Source of the DNA: a virus
DNA: 64,000 nt
Virus record (IMG/VR): IMGVR_UViG_3300008111_000002
Location: 1-64,000 of that record
Direction: 5' to 3' (one strand)
Part shown: piece after piece, positions 33,309 through 42,050 of the stretch
Position numbering within the stretch: position 1 is the stretch's first letter
Layout of the letters: the number at the start of each line of letters is the position of its first letter
Made by a program: the position numbers and the translations under genes
Notes under the pieces: generated by a model
Database searches by the model: none
Seen by the model: only the letters and a program-made list of their open reading frames with translations
What the model was told of the DNA's origin: nothing

Positions 33309-35975
33309 TTGAGTTACGTTGACGCATTCTACGACCGCGATAATGATATTATCAACGTTGTTGAACGTGACGATAAGGGTAATCGTCACTATAAAGAACA
33401 TCCCGCAAAACATATTTTCTATTATCAAGACGCTCGTGGAAAATATAAATCAATTTACGGCGAACCTCTAACCAGAGTTAATTGCCGCAACATTAAAGAC
33501 TTACATAAAGAATTAAAAATATACGGTAGTAAAAAACTGTATGAATCGGATATTAATCCAATATTTAGATGTCTTGAAGAAAATTATCTTAATGTAGATT
33601 CTCCAAAACTTAATGTTTGTTTCTTTGACATTGAAGTAGACTTTGACCCAGAACGTGGTTATGCTGCGCCAGATGACGCATTTATGCCAATTACTGCAAT
33701 CACACTACATCTACAATGGTTAGATAGTCTTATTACTCTAGCTATTCCCCCCAAAAGTATTTCAATGGTGCAGGCTAAAGAAAGTGTTAAGGACTTTCCT
33801 AATACGTTTTTGTTTGACAATGAAGCTGATCTTTTAGATACATTTTTAAATCTCATAGACGATGCTGATGTTTTAAGTGGATGGAATAGTGAAGGGTTTG
33901 ATATTCCATATACCGTTAATCGTGTTACTAAAGTATTGAGTAAAGATGACACAAGACGCTTTTGTCTGTGGAATCAATATCCTAAAAAACGAGAATATGA
34001 AAAGTTTGGTAAGACCGCAGTAACTTACGACTTTTATGGACGGGTACACCTTGACAGTCTTGAATTATATCGCAAGTACACATACGAAGAACGACATACG
34101 TATAGACTAGATGCCATTGCTGAGACAGAAATTGACGAGCGTAAGACTGTATACGAAGGCACATTAGATCAATTATACAACGAAGACTTTCGCAAGTTTG
34201 TTGAATATAATAGACAAGATACTGCACTATTAGATAAACTCGATAAAAAATTAAAATTTCTTGATCTTGCAAATAAAATTGCACATGAAAATACTGTTTT
34301 GTTACAAACAACTATGGGTGCCGTAGCTGTTACAGAGCAGGCTATTATTAACGAAGCACATCGCAGAGGCATGCAGGTTCCTAATCGCATTAGACGTGAA
34401 CCAGGTAGTGATCCTGCGGCAGGTGCATATGTTGCTTATCCTAAGAAAGGTATTCATGAGTGGATTGGTTCTCTTGATATTAACAGTCTTTATCCTAGTG
34501 CTATTCGCGCCTTAAACATGGGACCAGAAACCATTGTTGGACAATTACGTCCAGATGGTACTAAAGCATACATAGATGCAGAGATGGACAAGGGCAAATC
34601 CTTTGCCAGTGCATGGGAAGGTATATTTGGTTCATTGGAGTATACTGCTGTAATGAATCAAGAAGTTGGTCGTGAAATAACTATTGATTGGGCCAACGGA
34701 AGTAGTGATGCATTAAGTGCAGCACAAATTTACGAATTGATCTTTAACAGTCATCAACCGTGGGTGATATCAGCTAACGGCACTATTTTTAGTTATGAAC
34801 ACGAAGGTATTATACCAGGACTACTTGCACGTTGGTATAAAGAACGTAAAGAAATGCAGGCAAAATTAAAAGAATGTATACAGGCGGGAAATAAAATTGA
34901 AGAAGAATATTGGGATAAACGTCAACTGGTTAAGAAAATTAACCTTAATAGCTTATATGGTGCTATTCTTAATCCTGGTTGTAGGTTTTTTGATCCTCGT
35001 ATCGGCCAATCCACAACTCTTACTGGACGGCAAATTGCCAAGCACATGGCTAGTAAGGTAAATGAAATAGTCACCGGCGAATACAATCACGTAGGTAAAG
35101 CAATTATCTATGGCGATACTGACTCGTGTTATTTTTCAGCATACAATACTTTGAAAAAAGAAATAGAAAAAGGTGCTATACCGTGGACTAAAGAAACTGT
35201 AGTACAGCTTTATGATCAAATTGGTGATGAAGTTAACGATACGTTTATTAAATTTATGCAAGATGCTTTTCATTGCCCAAAAACTAGAGGTGATGTAATT
35301 AAAGCAGGCAGAGAAATTGTTGCCAGTAAAGGATTGTTCATTACCAAAAAACGCTATGCCGTATTATATTATGACAAAGAAGGCAAACGTTCAGACATAA
35401 ATGGTAAGCCGGGTAAAATCAAAGCCATGGGATTGGATCTTAAACGTTCGGACACTCCTGTAGTAATCCAAGACTTTTTAACAGAAGTGTTAACTAAAGT
35501 TCTTAATGGTATTCCTAAAGAAGAAATTCTAGAATATATTACATCGTTTAGAACTGAATTTAAAACTAGACCCGGATGGGAGAAAGGATCACCAAAACGT
35601 GCAAACAACATTACAGAATATGCCAATAAAGAGAAGAAGCTTGGCAAGGCAAATCTTCCTGGTCATGTTAGAGCAAGCCTTAATTGGAACACGCTCAAAA
35701 GAATGTTCGACGACAAATACTCAATGAACATTGTAGACGGGTCTAAAGTCATTGTGTGTAAAGTCAAAGACAATCCCATGGGATATACATCAGTAGCATA
35801 TCCTGTAGATGAACTTAGACTTCCTCAATGGTTTAAAGACTTACCTTTCAACGATGCTGAAATGGAAAATTCAGTTATCGACGAAAAATTAGAAAACCTT
35901 ATTGGTGTTTTGGAATGGGACATCAGTTCAACAAGGTCGGATAATACATTCAACAAATTGTTTGATTTTGAATGA
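33309..35975 (+). CDS. 43: DNA polymerase, family B (gp43-like)
   Basis: 888 residues, close to T4 gp43. TTG start preceded by AGGAGA at 5 bp spacing. 3'-5' exonuclease motif I FFDIEVDF (D107, E109) and the later D-T-A-L-L region; polymerase motif A SLDINSLYPSAIRALN (D390), motif B KKINLNSLYGAILN, motif C IYGDTDSCYF (D603, D605). Replicates the phage genome with gp44 and gp45 (both in this window). The C terminus (SSTRSDNTFNKLFDFE) ends in a clamp-binding-like L-F-D-F. No intein or split is visible. Confidence 0.96.
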   Translation: MSYVDAFYDRDNDIINVVERDDKGNRHYKEHPAKHIFYYQDARGKYKSIYGEPLTRVNCRNIKDLHKELKIYGSKKLYESDINPIFRCLEENYLNVDSPKLNVCFFDIEVDFDPERGYAAPDDAFMPITAITLHLQWLDSLITLAIPPKSISMVQAKESVKDFPNTFLFDNEADLLDTFLNLIDDADVLSGWNSEGFDIPYTVNRVTKVLSKDDTRRFCLWNQYPKKREYEKFGKTAVTYDFYGRVHLDSLELYRKYTYEERHTYRLDAIAETEIDERKTVYEGTLDQLYNEDFRKFVEYNRQDTALLDKLDKKLKFLDLANKIAHENTVLLQTTMGAVAVTEQAIINEAHRRGMQVPNRIRREPGSDPAAGAYVAYPKKGIHEWIGSLDINSLYPSAIRALNMGPETIVGQLRPDGTKAYIDAEMDKGKSFASAWEGIFGSLEYTAVMNQEVGREITIDWANGSSDALSAAQIYELIFNSHQPWVISANGTIFSYEHEGIIPGLLARWYKERKEMQAKLKECIQAGNKIEEEYWDKRQLVKKINLNSLYGAILNPGCRFFDPRIGQSTTLTGRQIAKHMASKVNEIVTGEYNHVGKAIIYGDTDSCYFSAYNTLKKEIEKGAIPWTKETVVQLYDQIGDEVNDTFIKFMQDAFHCPKTRGDVIKAGREIVASKGLFITKKRYAVLYYDKEGKRSDINGKPGKIKAMGLDLKRSDTPVVIQDFLTEVLTKVLNGIPKEEILEYITSFRTEFKTRPGWEKGSPKRANNITEYANKEKKLGKANLPGHVRASLNWNTLKRMFDDKYSMNIVDGSKVIVCKVKDNPMGYTSVAYPVDELRLPQWFKDLPFNDAEMENSVIDEKLENLIGVLEWDISSTRSDNTFNKLFDFE

Positions 35976-35983
35976 TTTCTAGG

Positions 35984-36012
35984 TTGATTTTCATTCTTGA
36001 TCTAAATATAAT
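35984..36012 (+). promoter_or_regulatory. Sigma70-like promoter for the clamp gene
   Basis: TTGATT (35984-35989), 17-bp spacer, TATAAT (36007-36012), then a leader of about 20 bases with ATGGAGA ahead of the ATG at 36038. TCTAAATA at 36001-36008 also weakly resembles a late box. Confidence 0.6.
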
Positions 36013-36037
36013 CTTAATATACATGGAGACTCTCTAA

Positions 36038-36775
36038 ATGAAAGACATTTTACAAGACATTGTAAGCCACACACAGAACCTTGGCTTTTTAACCACAGTC
36101 AAAGTTACAGGTGCAGAAGATAAAACTGAAATCTTCTCAATGGCTGATGACAAATCAGTTATTATGACAGCCGAAACTGCTAATCCATATCCAGACATGA
36201 TTGGTACATTTGGCATGCCGCAACTTAACAAACTCAAATATTTGTTAGACGGTAGCGAATATAAGGACGATGCTAAGATCAGTATTACTACAGCAGAACG
36301 CAACGGCGAAACTATTCCGGTTGGTATTCACTTTGAAAACAAAGACAGTGATTTTAAAAACGATTATCGTTTTATGAATCAAGAAATCATCAATGAAAAG
36401 ATGAAGACTGTCAAGTTCCGCGGAGTTAAGTGGGATGTTGAGATTGAGCCTAGCGTAGCAGGTATTCAAAGATTTAACTTTCAAGCTGGTGCTAATCCAG
36501 AACATCCAACATTCTTAGCAAAAACAGATGGCGGCAATCTAAAGTTTATTTTTGGCGATTCTGCAACACACGGCGGTGAGTTTGTATTTGCACAGAATGT
36601 TGCAGGTAAATTAGATCGCGGTTGGACATGGCCAGTTGGTCCTATTCTAAGTATTCTTAAAATTGCCGACAGCAATAACACCCAGATGAGTTTAAGTAAT
36701 GAAGGTGCTATTCAAATTACACTTGATAGCGGTCTTGCATCTTACAAATATATCATTCCTGCAAAGGCAGTTTAA
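36038..36775 (+). CDS. 45: Sliding clamp (gp45-like)
   Basis: 245 residues. Acidic, with the T4-clamp-type N terminus (MKDILQDIVSHTQNLGFLTT) and the FGMPQLNKLKYLLDG and DYRFMNQEIINEKM segments seen in T4-like gp45. It trimerises around DNA, tethers gp43 and, in T4, activates late transcription with gp33 and gp55. Its own sigma70-like promoter lies just upstream. TAATG junction with the next gene. Confidence 0.9.
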   Translation: MKDILQDIVSHTQNLGFLTTVKVTGAEDKTEIFSMADDKSVIMTAETANPYPDMIGTFGMPQLNKLKYLLDGSEYKDDAKISITTAERNGETIPVGIHFENKDSDFKNDYRFMNQEIINEKMKTVKFRGVKWDVEIEPSVAGIQRFNFQAGANPEHPTFLAKTDGGNLKFIFGDSATHGGEFVFAQNVAGKLDRGWTWPVGPILSILKIADSNNTQMSLSNEGAIQITLDSGLASYKYIIPAKAV

Positions 36776-37146
36776 TGATTAAAAACATACACGCTTCTGG
36801 GCGGTATATACAGGTTACTGGCGGAGACGCCAGTACCTATGTTAACAACTACTCTGGTTCACAGGGTGTTGGTAATCTGCGATATAATATTTCTAATCAA
36901 CAAATGGAAGTCTACGACGGAAACAACTGGATGATGTTGAATATGAGTCATGCCAGTGTTGGACTAAACAGCGAGGCTGAATCTTTACTTGACTGGGCTC
37001 GTCAGAAACGTGATGAAGAATTGGCTTGGGAATCATTGGCAGAATCTAATAAAGCTGTTAAAATAGCATTAGAAAATTTAGAAACAGCACGTCAACAATT
37101 AAACATCACTGCCAAGCTAGCGAGAGAATATGAAGAATTGGCGTGA
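36775..37146 (+). CDS. Conserved phage protein, unknown function
   Basis: 123 residues, start at a TAATG junction with gp45. N-terminal half Gly/Asn/Tyr-rich with a short beta unit (LRYNISNQQMEVYDGNNWMM), reminiscent of virion fibre N termini; C-terminal half is a long helix/coiled coil (LLDWARQKRDEELAWESLAE). The D-G-N-N-W motif is common in small structural proteins of related phages. Role not established. Confidence 0.75.
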   Translation: MIKNIHASGRYIQVTGGDASTYVNNYSGSQGVGNLRYNISNQQMEVYDGNNWMMLNMSHASVGLNSEAESLLDWARQKRDEELAWESLAESNKAVKIALENLETARQQLNITAKLAREYEELA

Positions 37147-37369
37147 TGCTGATCACAAAGTATCCTATTATTATGAAAATGATACAGGAAGAATTATTGG
37201 ACAGGTTTATAATCTGGCCCATACTAACATCTACGGAGCAAAAGTAGTCAGCGAATTTAACGAAGAAAAATATTTAGGCCAGTATATTAACGAAACATTT
37301 GCTAAACAGGCTATAGAATATTTCTGGAATTTACAAGAGAGAACACTAACACATGAAACAACCAGTTGA
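37130..37369 (+). CDS. Small conserved protein, unknown function
   Basis: 79 residues (MKNWRDADHKVSYYYENDTG...). One beta-hairpin-like stretch with G-R-I-I-G-Q-V and a helical end; ends HETTS. It overlaps the preceding and following genes by 17 bp each, so it is part of a tightly coupled string leading into the DpdA-like gene. No domain recognised. Confidence 0.75.
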   Translation: MKNWRDADHKVSYYYENDTGRIIGQVYNLAHTNIYGAKVVSEFNEEKYLGQYINETFAKQAIEYFWNLQERTLTHETTS

Positions 37370-39017
37370 TTTAACCCCATTACAAAAAGACTATGCAGTA
37401 TATTTGCCTGCCATTAGTTCTTTTTACTCTACATATATAGATAAGCAAAGAAAAGAAGAATTTGTTTCTAAAGAACGTATTCCTGTAGGATTTGATCGCG
37501 GTATTGAAGGCATGAACTTTCTAAATCCCGAACAAGGTTATTTTTATTACAAGTACGGTCTGTATTCAGCAGGTCATGCACAATTAGACATTGAAAAGAG
37601 TCTAAATCAAGAACTAATGATACAACAAAGAGATCGTAGCAAAACTATGATTTTAGGAGATTCGGGCGGTTATCAGATTGGTAAAGGCGTTATTAAATTT
37701 GACTGGTCAGATTTTGAAGGTGAAAAAGCCAACAAAGTTCGTGAAAAAATCCTAACTTGGTTAGACGTTACTGCTGATTGGGCCATGATGTTAGACGTTC
37801 CGACCTGGGCCTGTGATCACATTCATCAACCCAAAACTGGTCTTAAAGATTTTCAAGACTGCCTTGATAAAACACGTTTTAACAACGAATATTTTATTAA
37901 AAAACGTCTTGGTGTTAAAGACGGCGGAACAAAATTATTAAACGTTTTACAAGGTTCAAACTGGGAAAACGCAGAAGCGTGGTACCAGGGTGTAAAAGAG
38001 TTTTCCGATACTAGCAAATACGGAGACAAAGCAGCAGAAGGATGGGCTATGGGCGGTGCCAATATGTGCAAGATGCCCGTAACTCTTAAACGTCTTATTA
38101 CCATGAAGTTTGACGGTATGTTAGAAGGCAAAGATTGGATGCACTTCTTAGGTACTGCTCAATTAGATTGGAGTTGTTATCTTACCTCTATTCAAAGGCA
38201 AATTAGAAAACATGTTAACGAAAACTTTACCATTTCTTTTGACTGCGCATCACCCTTCATTGCAACAGCGCACGGACTTGTCTATACCAATGCCCAACAC
38301 ACTCCCAAGCGATGGTCGGTCATTATGGACAAAGCGCCAGATACCAAGACTCTTTCAGAATCCAATTTCCCGTTCCCGTTTGAGTCAGAAGTTGGACGAC
38401 GTCTAACAATGGGAGATATTTGTTATTATGATTCAGGTGTACTTAAATCTGAAGATGAATTAGGCTTAGATCCAAAAACTGGAAAACCTATAACATTAGA
38501 TACTACAAATCCAAATCACTATCATATAGTTCCTAACCGCCTAAATAAGCTTGGAAAAATTCCAAGAAAAACTAGTTGGGATTCATTTGCGTATGCTCTT
38601 ATGATGAGTCACAATGTGTATTGTCATATTGCCGCTGTTCAACGTGCAAATCAATTAATGGATATTGAATTATACAATAAACCAAGAATGCCTTGGAGAA
38701 CTTATAAAGCTAAAATGAAAGACAATGATTTTAGCGATGAGATTAGCGATTGGGTTCCAAGAAACATTCTGTATTTTGACAGTTTTGTTGAAGAGCTTTT
38801 TGCCTGCAAAGATAAGGATACAGCATTTGAAATGATTGAGACTGCTACTACTCTAGGTTTCTTAAACGGTGTAGAAGGTGCTCGACTACGTGGCGGAGTA
38901 ACTAGTATTGCTGATAATTTATTTTATGAAGAAGGCGAAGAAAATAAATCTGCTTATCAAGATGAACGAAACGATGGAGAATTAGATAAGCTTGAATCTT
39001 TATTTAGAGAGGACTAA
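37353..39017 (+). CDS. dpdA: DpdA-like tRNA-guanine transglycosylase (7-deazaguanine DNA modification)
   Basis: 554 residues. Signature of the TGT/DpdA superfamily: LGDSGGYQIGKG (102-112), the TIM-barrel segment WAMMLDVPTW, and GWAMGGANMCKMP, which resembles the G-G-[LA] base-recognition loop. DpdA proteins exchange guanine in DNA for a 7-deazaguanine such as preQ0 or a derivative, protecting phage DNA from restriction. FolE (43181) and QueE (46489), enzymes of 7-deazaguanine synthesis, are in the same region; QueC and QueD are not seen in the window. The protein is longer than tRNA TGTs. Confidence 0.8.
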   Translation: MKQPVDLTPLQKDYAVYLPAISSFYSTYIDKQRKEEFVSKERIPVGFDRGIEGMNFLNPEQGYFYYKYGLYSAGHAQLDIEKSLNQELMIQQRDRSKTMILGDSGGYQIGKGVIKFDWSDFEGEKANKVREKILTWLDVTADWAMMLDVPTWACDHIHQPKTGLKDFQDCLDKTRFNNEYFIKKRLGVKDGGTKLLNVLQGSNWENAEAWYQGVKEFSDTSKYGDKAAEGWAMGGANMCKMPVTLKRLITMKFDGMLEGKDWMHFLGTAQLDWSCYLTSIQRQIRKHVNENFTISFDCASPFIATAHGLVYTNAQHTPKRWSVIMDKAPDTKTLSESNFPFPFESEVGRRLTMGDICYYDSGVLKSEDELGLDPKTGKPITLDTTNPNHYHIVPNRLNKLGKIPRKTSWDSFAYALMMSHNVYCHIAAVQRANQLMDIELYNKPRMPWRTYKAKMKDNDFSDEISDWVPRNILYFDSFVEELFACKDKDTAFEMIETATTLGFLNGVEGARLRGGVTSIADNLFYEEGEENKSAYQDERNDGELDKLESLFRED

Positions 39018-39020
39018 TTT

Positions 39021-39230
39021 ATGTATAAAAACAGAATTTTACATCTAACAGAGTCTCACAGATTATTAGATAATCAAATTAACGAAATAGAAAAGACTGG
39101 AAATTTTAAAGACGAAATTCTTTCTGAAATGAAAAAGAAAAAACTAGCCCTTAAAGATGAAATTTCAAGATTAACCAAACTTCAATGGGAACACGATCAC
39201 GAAAGTGTTGACTTTGATGATGATCGATAG
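39021..39230 (+). CDS. Small coiled-coil protein, DUF465-like
   Basis: 69 residues. The pattern H-R-L-L-D-N-Q-I-N-E-I-E...L-K-D-E-I-S-R-L is that of DUF465/YdcH-type small helical hairpins. No enzymatic motif. Begins 3 bp after the dpdA stop. Its last bases (TTGACT at 39208) also serve as the -35 box of the next promoter. Role unknown. Confidence 0.75.
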   Translation: MYKNRILHLTESHRLLDNQINEIEKTGNFKDEILSEMKKKKLALKDEISRLTKLQWEHDHESVDFDDDR

Positions 39231-39236
39231 TATAAT
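39208..39236 (+). promoter_or_regulatory. Sigma70-like promoter, leaderless
   Basis: TTGACT (39208-39213), 17-bp spacer, TATAAT (39231-39236). The A of the next ATG (39243) is 7 bases past the -10 box, the expected +1, and no Shine-Dalgarno sequence is present. Confidence 0.75.
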
Positions 39237-39242
39237 TGATTC

Positions 39243-39668
39243 ATGACTGAAAACGATTACGAACTTTTTGCTAATCAAATGGAAGAAAAATATCCAAAGA
39301 TATTTTCAGGCCGTTACGGTGGATTTGCTGTAGGCGCTGGATGGTGGCCTATTGTAGAAGCATTATGTAATCAAATACAACATCATATCGATTGGCGAGC
39401 TAAACAGAATGTTATTGTACCGCAGGTAGTTGTAGAACAGATTAAAGAAAAATTCGGCGGGCTTCGTTTTTACTATCAAGGCGGTGACGACTACATTCAC
39501 GGACTAGTGTCTATGGCAGAGTCTTGGGCTGGATACAGTTGTGAAGAATGTGGTAAGCCTGGAACTAAACGTAGTGGAGGATGGATCAAAACTTTGTGTG
39601 ACGAGCACGAAGCAGAGAGACAGAAGAGATACGAAAGTTATGCTAAACAAAATGGACTAGAACTATGA
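39243..39668 (+). CDS. Zinc-ribbon conserved protein, unknown function
   Basis: 141 residues. Characteristic IKEKFGGLRFYYQGGDDYIHG segment followed by S-C-E-E-C-G-K-P-G and T-L-C-D-E-H, a four-ligand zinc site. This arrangement is widespread in phage and bacterial small proteins of unknown role. Its start coincides with the predicted transcription start. It overlaps the next small zinc-finger ORF by 4 bp. Confidence 0.8.
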   Translation: MTENDYELFANQMEEKYPKIFSGRYGGFAVGAGWWPIVEALCNQIQHHIDWRAKQNVIVPQVVVEQIKEKFGGLRFYYQGGDDYIHGLVSMAESWAGYSCEECGKPGTKRSGGWIKTLCDEHEAERQKRYESYAKQNGLEL

Positions 39669-39826
39669 AATGTAATGCATGTGGACTTAGCATTAAAGAA
39701 AGCGGGGTTGGATGCGATTGGAATCAAGGTCGTTGCCCGCATAGAACTCCTATGTTAACCGATTATCATTTTAGATATCTAAATCTTTTTAATTCAATCA
39801 AAAACTTTTTTAAAAGAGGCAAATAA
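39665..39826 (+). CDS. 53-residue zinc-binding-like small protein
   Basis: Short ORF from ATG 39665 (ATGA overlap with previous stop) to a TAATG junction with the next gene. Starts MKCNACGLSIKESGVGCDWN and continues Q-G-R-C-P-H; C-x2-C...C...C-P-H may hold one zinc. Basic C terminus. Coupling on both sides supports translation. Function unknown. Confidence 0.65.
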   Translation: MKCNACGLSIKESGVGCDWNQGRCPHRTPMLTDYHFRYLNLFNSIKNFFKRGK

Positions 39827-40323
39827 TGGCAAACTGGAAAGTATCTCCTTATTATAAAAAATCTTGTGAAGAACACGAACAGTATTTTAAAGACGGTCAG
39901 ATAATTGTTCGCAAAACTGGATTTAGGGGTGCCAGTTTTTTTGTTGAAACTAACGATGACAACCCTCCAGAATTTGAATTTGATTTTGTTCCTGGCGGCG
40001 ATGGCCGCAAAGACAGTATCGATATGTATAACTGCGTAGGTAACAATATTGAAAATGTTGAATTAGATTCAATGTGGGACGGCTGCTGGGAAGATATTGA
40101 TTTTCCCGAGGACTTTGATGAAGATGAAAAAGAACGTCTAATGGAACAGATTGATGAAGAAGGTATCTACGAAGTTCTTGAAGGTAATGAAGGCTGGAGT
40201 CAAAACGAGTGCCAAGCATGGATTTGGGGACCAATCTTGATTGAGGATGAAAATGGCAATCAAGTTCGTATCATTGCAGCAGACGAAAATGGTAATGTTG
40301 TAGATTTTAAGGAAGAAGAATGA
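39826..40323 (+). CDS. Acidic conserved protein, unknown function
   Basis: 165 residues, very acidic (repeated D-E runs, e.g. FPEDFDEDEKERLMEQIDEE). The N-terminal beta part (QIIVRKTGFRGASFFVETND) is basic. Possible DNA-mimic character is inferred from the charge only; no anti-restriction family is recognised. Starts at a TAATG junction, ends with a 4-bp overlap. Part of the early-type string starting at 39243. Confidence 0.75.
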   Translation: MANWKVSPYYKKSCEEHEQYFKDGQIIVRKTGFRGASFFVETNDDNPPEFEFDFVPGGDGRKDSIDMYNCVGNNIENVELDSMWDGCWEDIDFPEDFDEDEKERLMEQIDEEGIYEVLEGNEGWSQNECQAWIWGPILIEDENGNQVRIIAADENGNVVDFKEEE

Positions 40324-40853
40324 AACGTGATTACAACTCAGGTGTTGCAGACAGCATCACGTTCTTCACAGGCGTAGAAATTGAACGTACTCCTGCGTAT
40401 GGAATGAAGACTCTATTTGTAGTTAGTGTCCACGATCCATATATTATTATGGAACTTGCTCGCAATAATAATTGCAAACACATTTACTTTGGTGCTAATC
40501 AAAGTTTTAAAACTAAAGGCGTTAATGATGCAGAAACATGGCGCCCTTGGGAAGATATGATCTATGTCTGTCTAGATGCAGAAGATGGTTTTTGGTGTAC
40601 ACTAGACTTTGATGTATCCGAAACTGAAGGTCTTTTGGAGAGTGGACTTACAGAAAAACGTAGATTTATTCCGCAGATTAGTGTAAAATTACCTTATATT
40701 AATCAACTAGGCTATAATGCTACGTTAAAGATTGATGATAAAGATTTTAGTGCAACCAATCCTGGGGTATGGTGCCATAACCTACAGGACCTTCTGAGAA
40801 GAGATCGCTTTACAGATTGGGACCAATATGGCAAGGATGAGATACTCAAATAA
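40320..40853 (+). CDS. Conserved phage protein, unknown function
   Basis: 177 residues, mixed alpha/beta. HDPYIIMELARNNNCKHIYF and DAETWRPWEDMIYVCLDAED are conserved-looking cores; the C-terminal third (NATLKIDDKDFSATNPGVW) is also distinctive. The Cys and His residues are not in a known metal pattern. 4-bp overlap with the previous gene and 1-bp with the next. Not assigned to a family. Confidence 0.75.
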   Translation: MKRDYNSGVADSITFFTGVEIERTPAYGMKTLFVVSVHDPYIIMELARNNNCKHIYFGANQSFKTKGVNDAETWRPWEDMIYVCLDAEDGFWCTLDFDVSETEGLLESGLTEKRRFIPQISVKLPYINQLGYNATLKIDDKDFSATNPGVWCHNLQDLLRRDRFTDWDQYGKDEILK

Positions 40854-41206
40854 TGGCAACTGGAAAGATTGTAGGGTATGCTAGTCAGGCAAAAATGTCT
40901 GCAATTAGACCTGCCCGCAAAATAAGGAAACAAAAAGTGAAACTTACATTTAGACAACGTATTCGTAATTGGTTGAATAATGACGATTACGAACAAGACA
41001 TTCCTCAAACAGTAGAAGCAGACAGATTTTCTACTGAGGGTATGCGATTACAAATTTATAAAGCCAGCGGTGGGTACGTTATAGAAACTCGCAGTTACGA
41101 TAGTCATAAAGATCGCAATTTTACAACTATGCACGTAATTACCGAAGATCAGGATCTAGGTGACTCACTAGGTAAAATTGTTATGATGGAGGCACTGAAG
41201 CGATGA
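40853..41206 (+). CDS. Small conserved basic protein, unknown function
   Basis: 117 residues. N-terminal 45 residues are strongly basic (RPARKIRKQKVKLTFRQRIR), followed by a short acidic patch and a beta-type C-terminal half (LQIYKASGGYVIETRSYD). The N-terminal part may be a nucleic-acid-binding arm. It is coupled to neighbours through 1- and 4-bp overlaps. Function unknown. Confidence 0.75.
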   Translation: MATGKIVGYASQAKMSAIRPARKIRKQKVKLTFRQRIRNWLNNDDYEQDIPQTVEADRFSTEGMRLQIYKASGGYVIETRSYDSHKDRNFTTMHVITEDQDLGDSLGKIVMMEALKR

Positions 41207-41412
41207 ACATTAAAGAATTTACAGTTAAACAAAGTACAGGATTTGCACTTAAAGTCAAGAGTTGGAAATGTCTTAGTCCAGCAGATCTAAATAGCATTGA
41301 GTTTATTAACGAGTCCTATAACGATGATGGCGAAATAACTCATTTATCTACATACAATTTTTTCATGACTGATGATGAAATTAAAACTTTGTGCGAAGGA
41401 ATGCTTAAGTGA
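41203..41412 (+). CDS. Small conserved protein, unknown function
   Basis: 69 residues (MNIKEFTVKQSTGFALKVKS...). Alpha/beta, one Cys pair far apart. Despite the K-E-F near the N terminus there is no I/L/V-x-E site, so it is not grouped with the capsid-targeted set. 4-bp overlaps at both ends. Function unknown. Confidence 0.7.
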   Translation: MNIKEFTVKQSTGFALKVKSWKCLSPADLNSIEFINESYNDDGEITHLSTYNFFMTDDEIKTLCEGMLK

Positions 41413-41804
41413 TTGTTAAACAAGACATTAGACCTAACAAAATGATTTGGGTGACTTTCCGTAAGGAAGGTATTCATAAATATCCTGCGGCTCTTACAGA
41501 TCCCAATCTAGCTACAGGAGATGAATATGACGTATCGTTTTTGGGTCACCCTCATCGCCACATCTTTCATTTCAGGGTGTGGATCAATGTGCTCCATAAT
41601 GACAGGGACATCGAGTTCATCCAATTCAAACGATGGCTCGAGTCGTTGTATAATGGTCAAGGTGCCGTTCTAAGCCTTGACTATAAAAGTTGTGAAATGA
41701 TGTCAGATGATTTACATGACATTATCAGCAAGAAGTATCCAGGCCGCGAGGTTTGGATTGAGGTCTCCGAGGATGGAGAAAATGGTTCATTCATCAAATA
41801 CTAA
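41409..41804 (+). CDS. Conserved phage protein with aromatic/His-rich core
   Basis: 131 residues from a GTG start overlapping the previous stop (GTGA). Distinctive IWVTFRKEGIHKYPAALTDP and FLGHPHRHIFHFRVWINV segments; the H-P-H-R-H-x3-H cluster could bind metal. The sequence is conserved in character but no function is known to me. Ends 15 bp before the next gene. Confidence 0.75.
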   Translation: MIVKQDIRPNKMIWVTFRKEGIHKYPAALTDPNLATGDEYDVSFLGHPHRHIFHFRVWINVLHNDRDIEFIQFKRWLESLYNGQGAVLSLDYKSCEMMSDDLHDIISKKYPGREVWIEVSEDGENGSFIKY

Positions 41805-41819
41805 CTAAAGGAAATACCG

Positions 41820-42050
41820 ATGAAAACTGAAGTTGAGAAGATTTTTAATGATCTCGACGCCCTGTTGGACTTCTGCAGATTTGAACTTCTGCCGTACAAT
41901 CCAGCAGATTTGTATAATCGCCAAAGTAAAGTTTGGCAAGCTTACGAGGCATCTAAACGCCCTCGTCGACATTTCGATCGCAATGATCGCAATGGAGATC
42001 GAAAGGAGTGGAAGCCACGAGGCACTCAAAATTATCGGTCTAGACACTGA
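41820..42050 (+). CDS. Small Arg-rich protein
   Basis: 76 residues. Chosen over an overlapping frame (41833-42069) because AAAGGAAATACCG precedes this ATG and the stop couples to the glycosyltransferase (TGATG). N-terminal helix acidic; C terminus strongly basic and low in complexity (KRPRRHFDRNDRNGDRKEWK), likely RNA- or DNA-binding and disordered. Function unknown. Confidence 0.65.
   Translation: MKTEVEKIFNDLDALLDFCRFELLPYNPADLYNRQSKVWQAYEASKRPRRHFDRNDRNGDRKEWKPRGTQNYRSRH

Noticed and set aside
41203-41412. N terminus MNIKEF as a capsid-targeting peptide
   Set aside because: No I/V/L-x-E site follows, and the gene is in a different, early-type operon.
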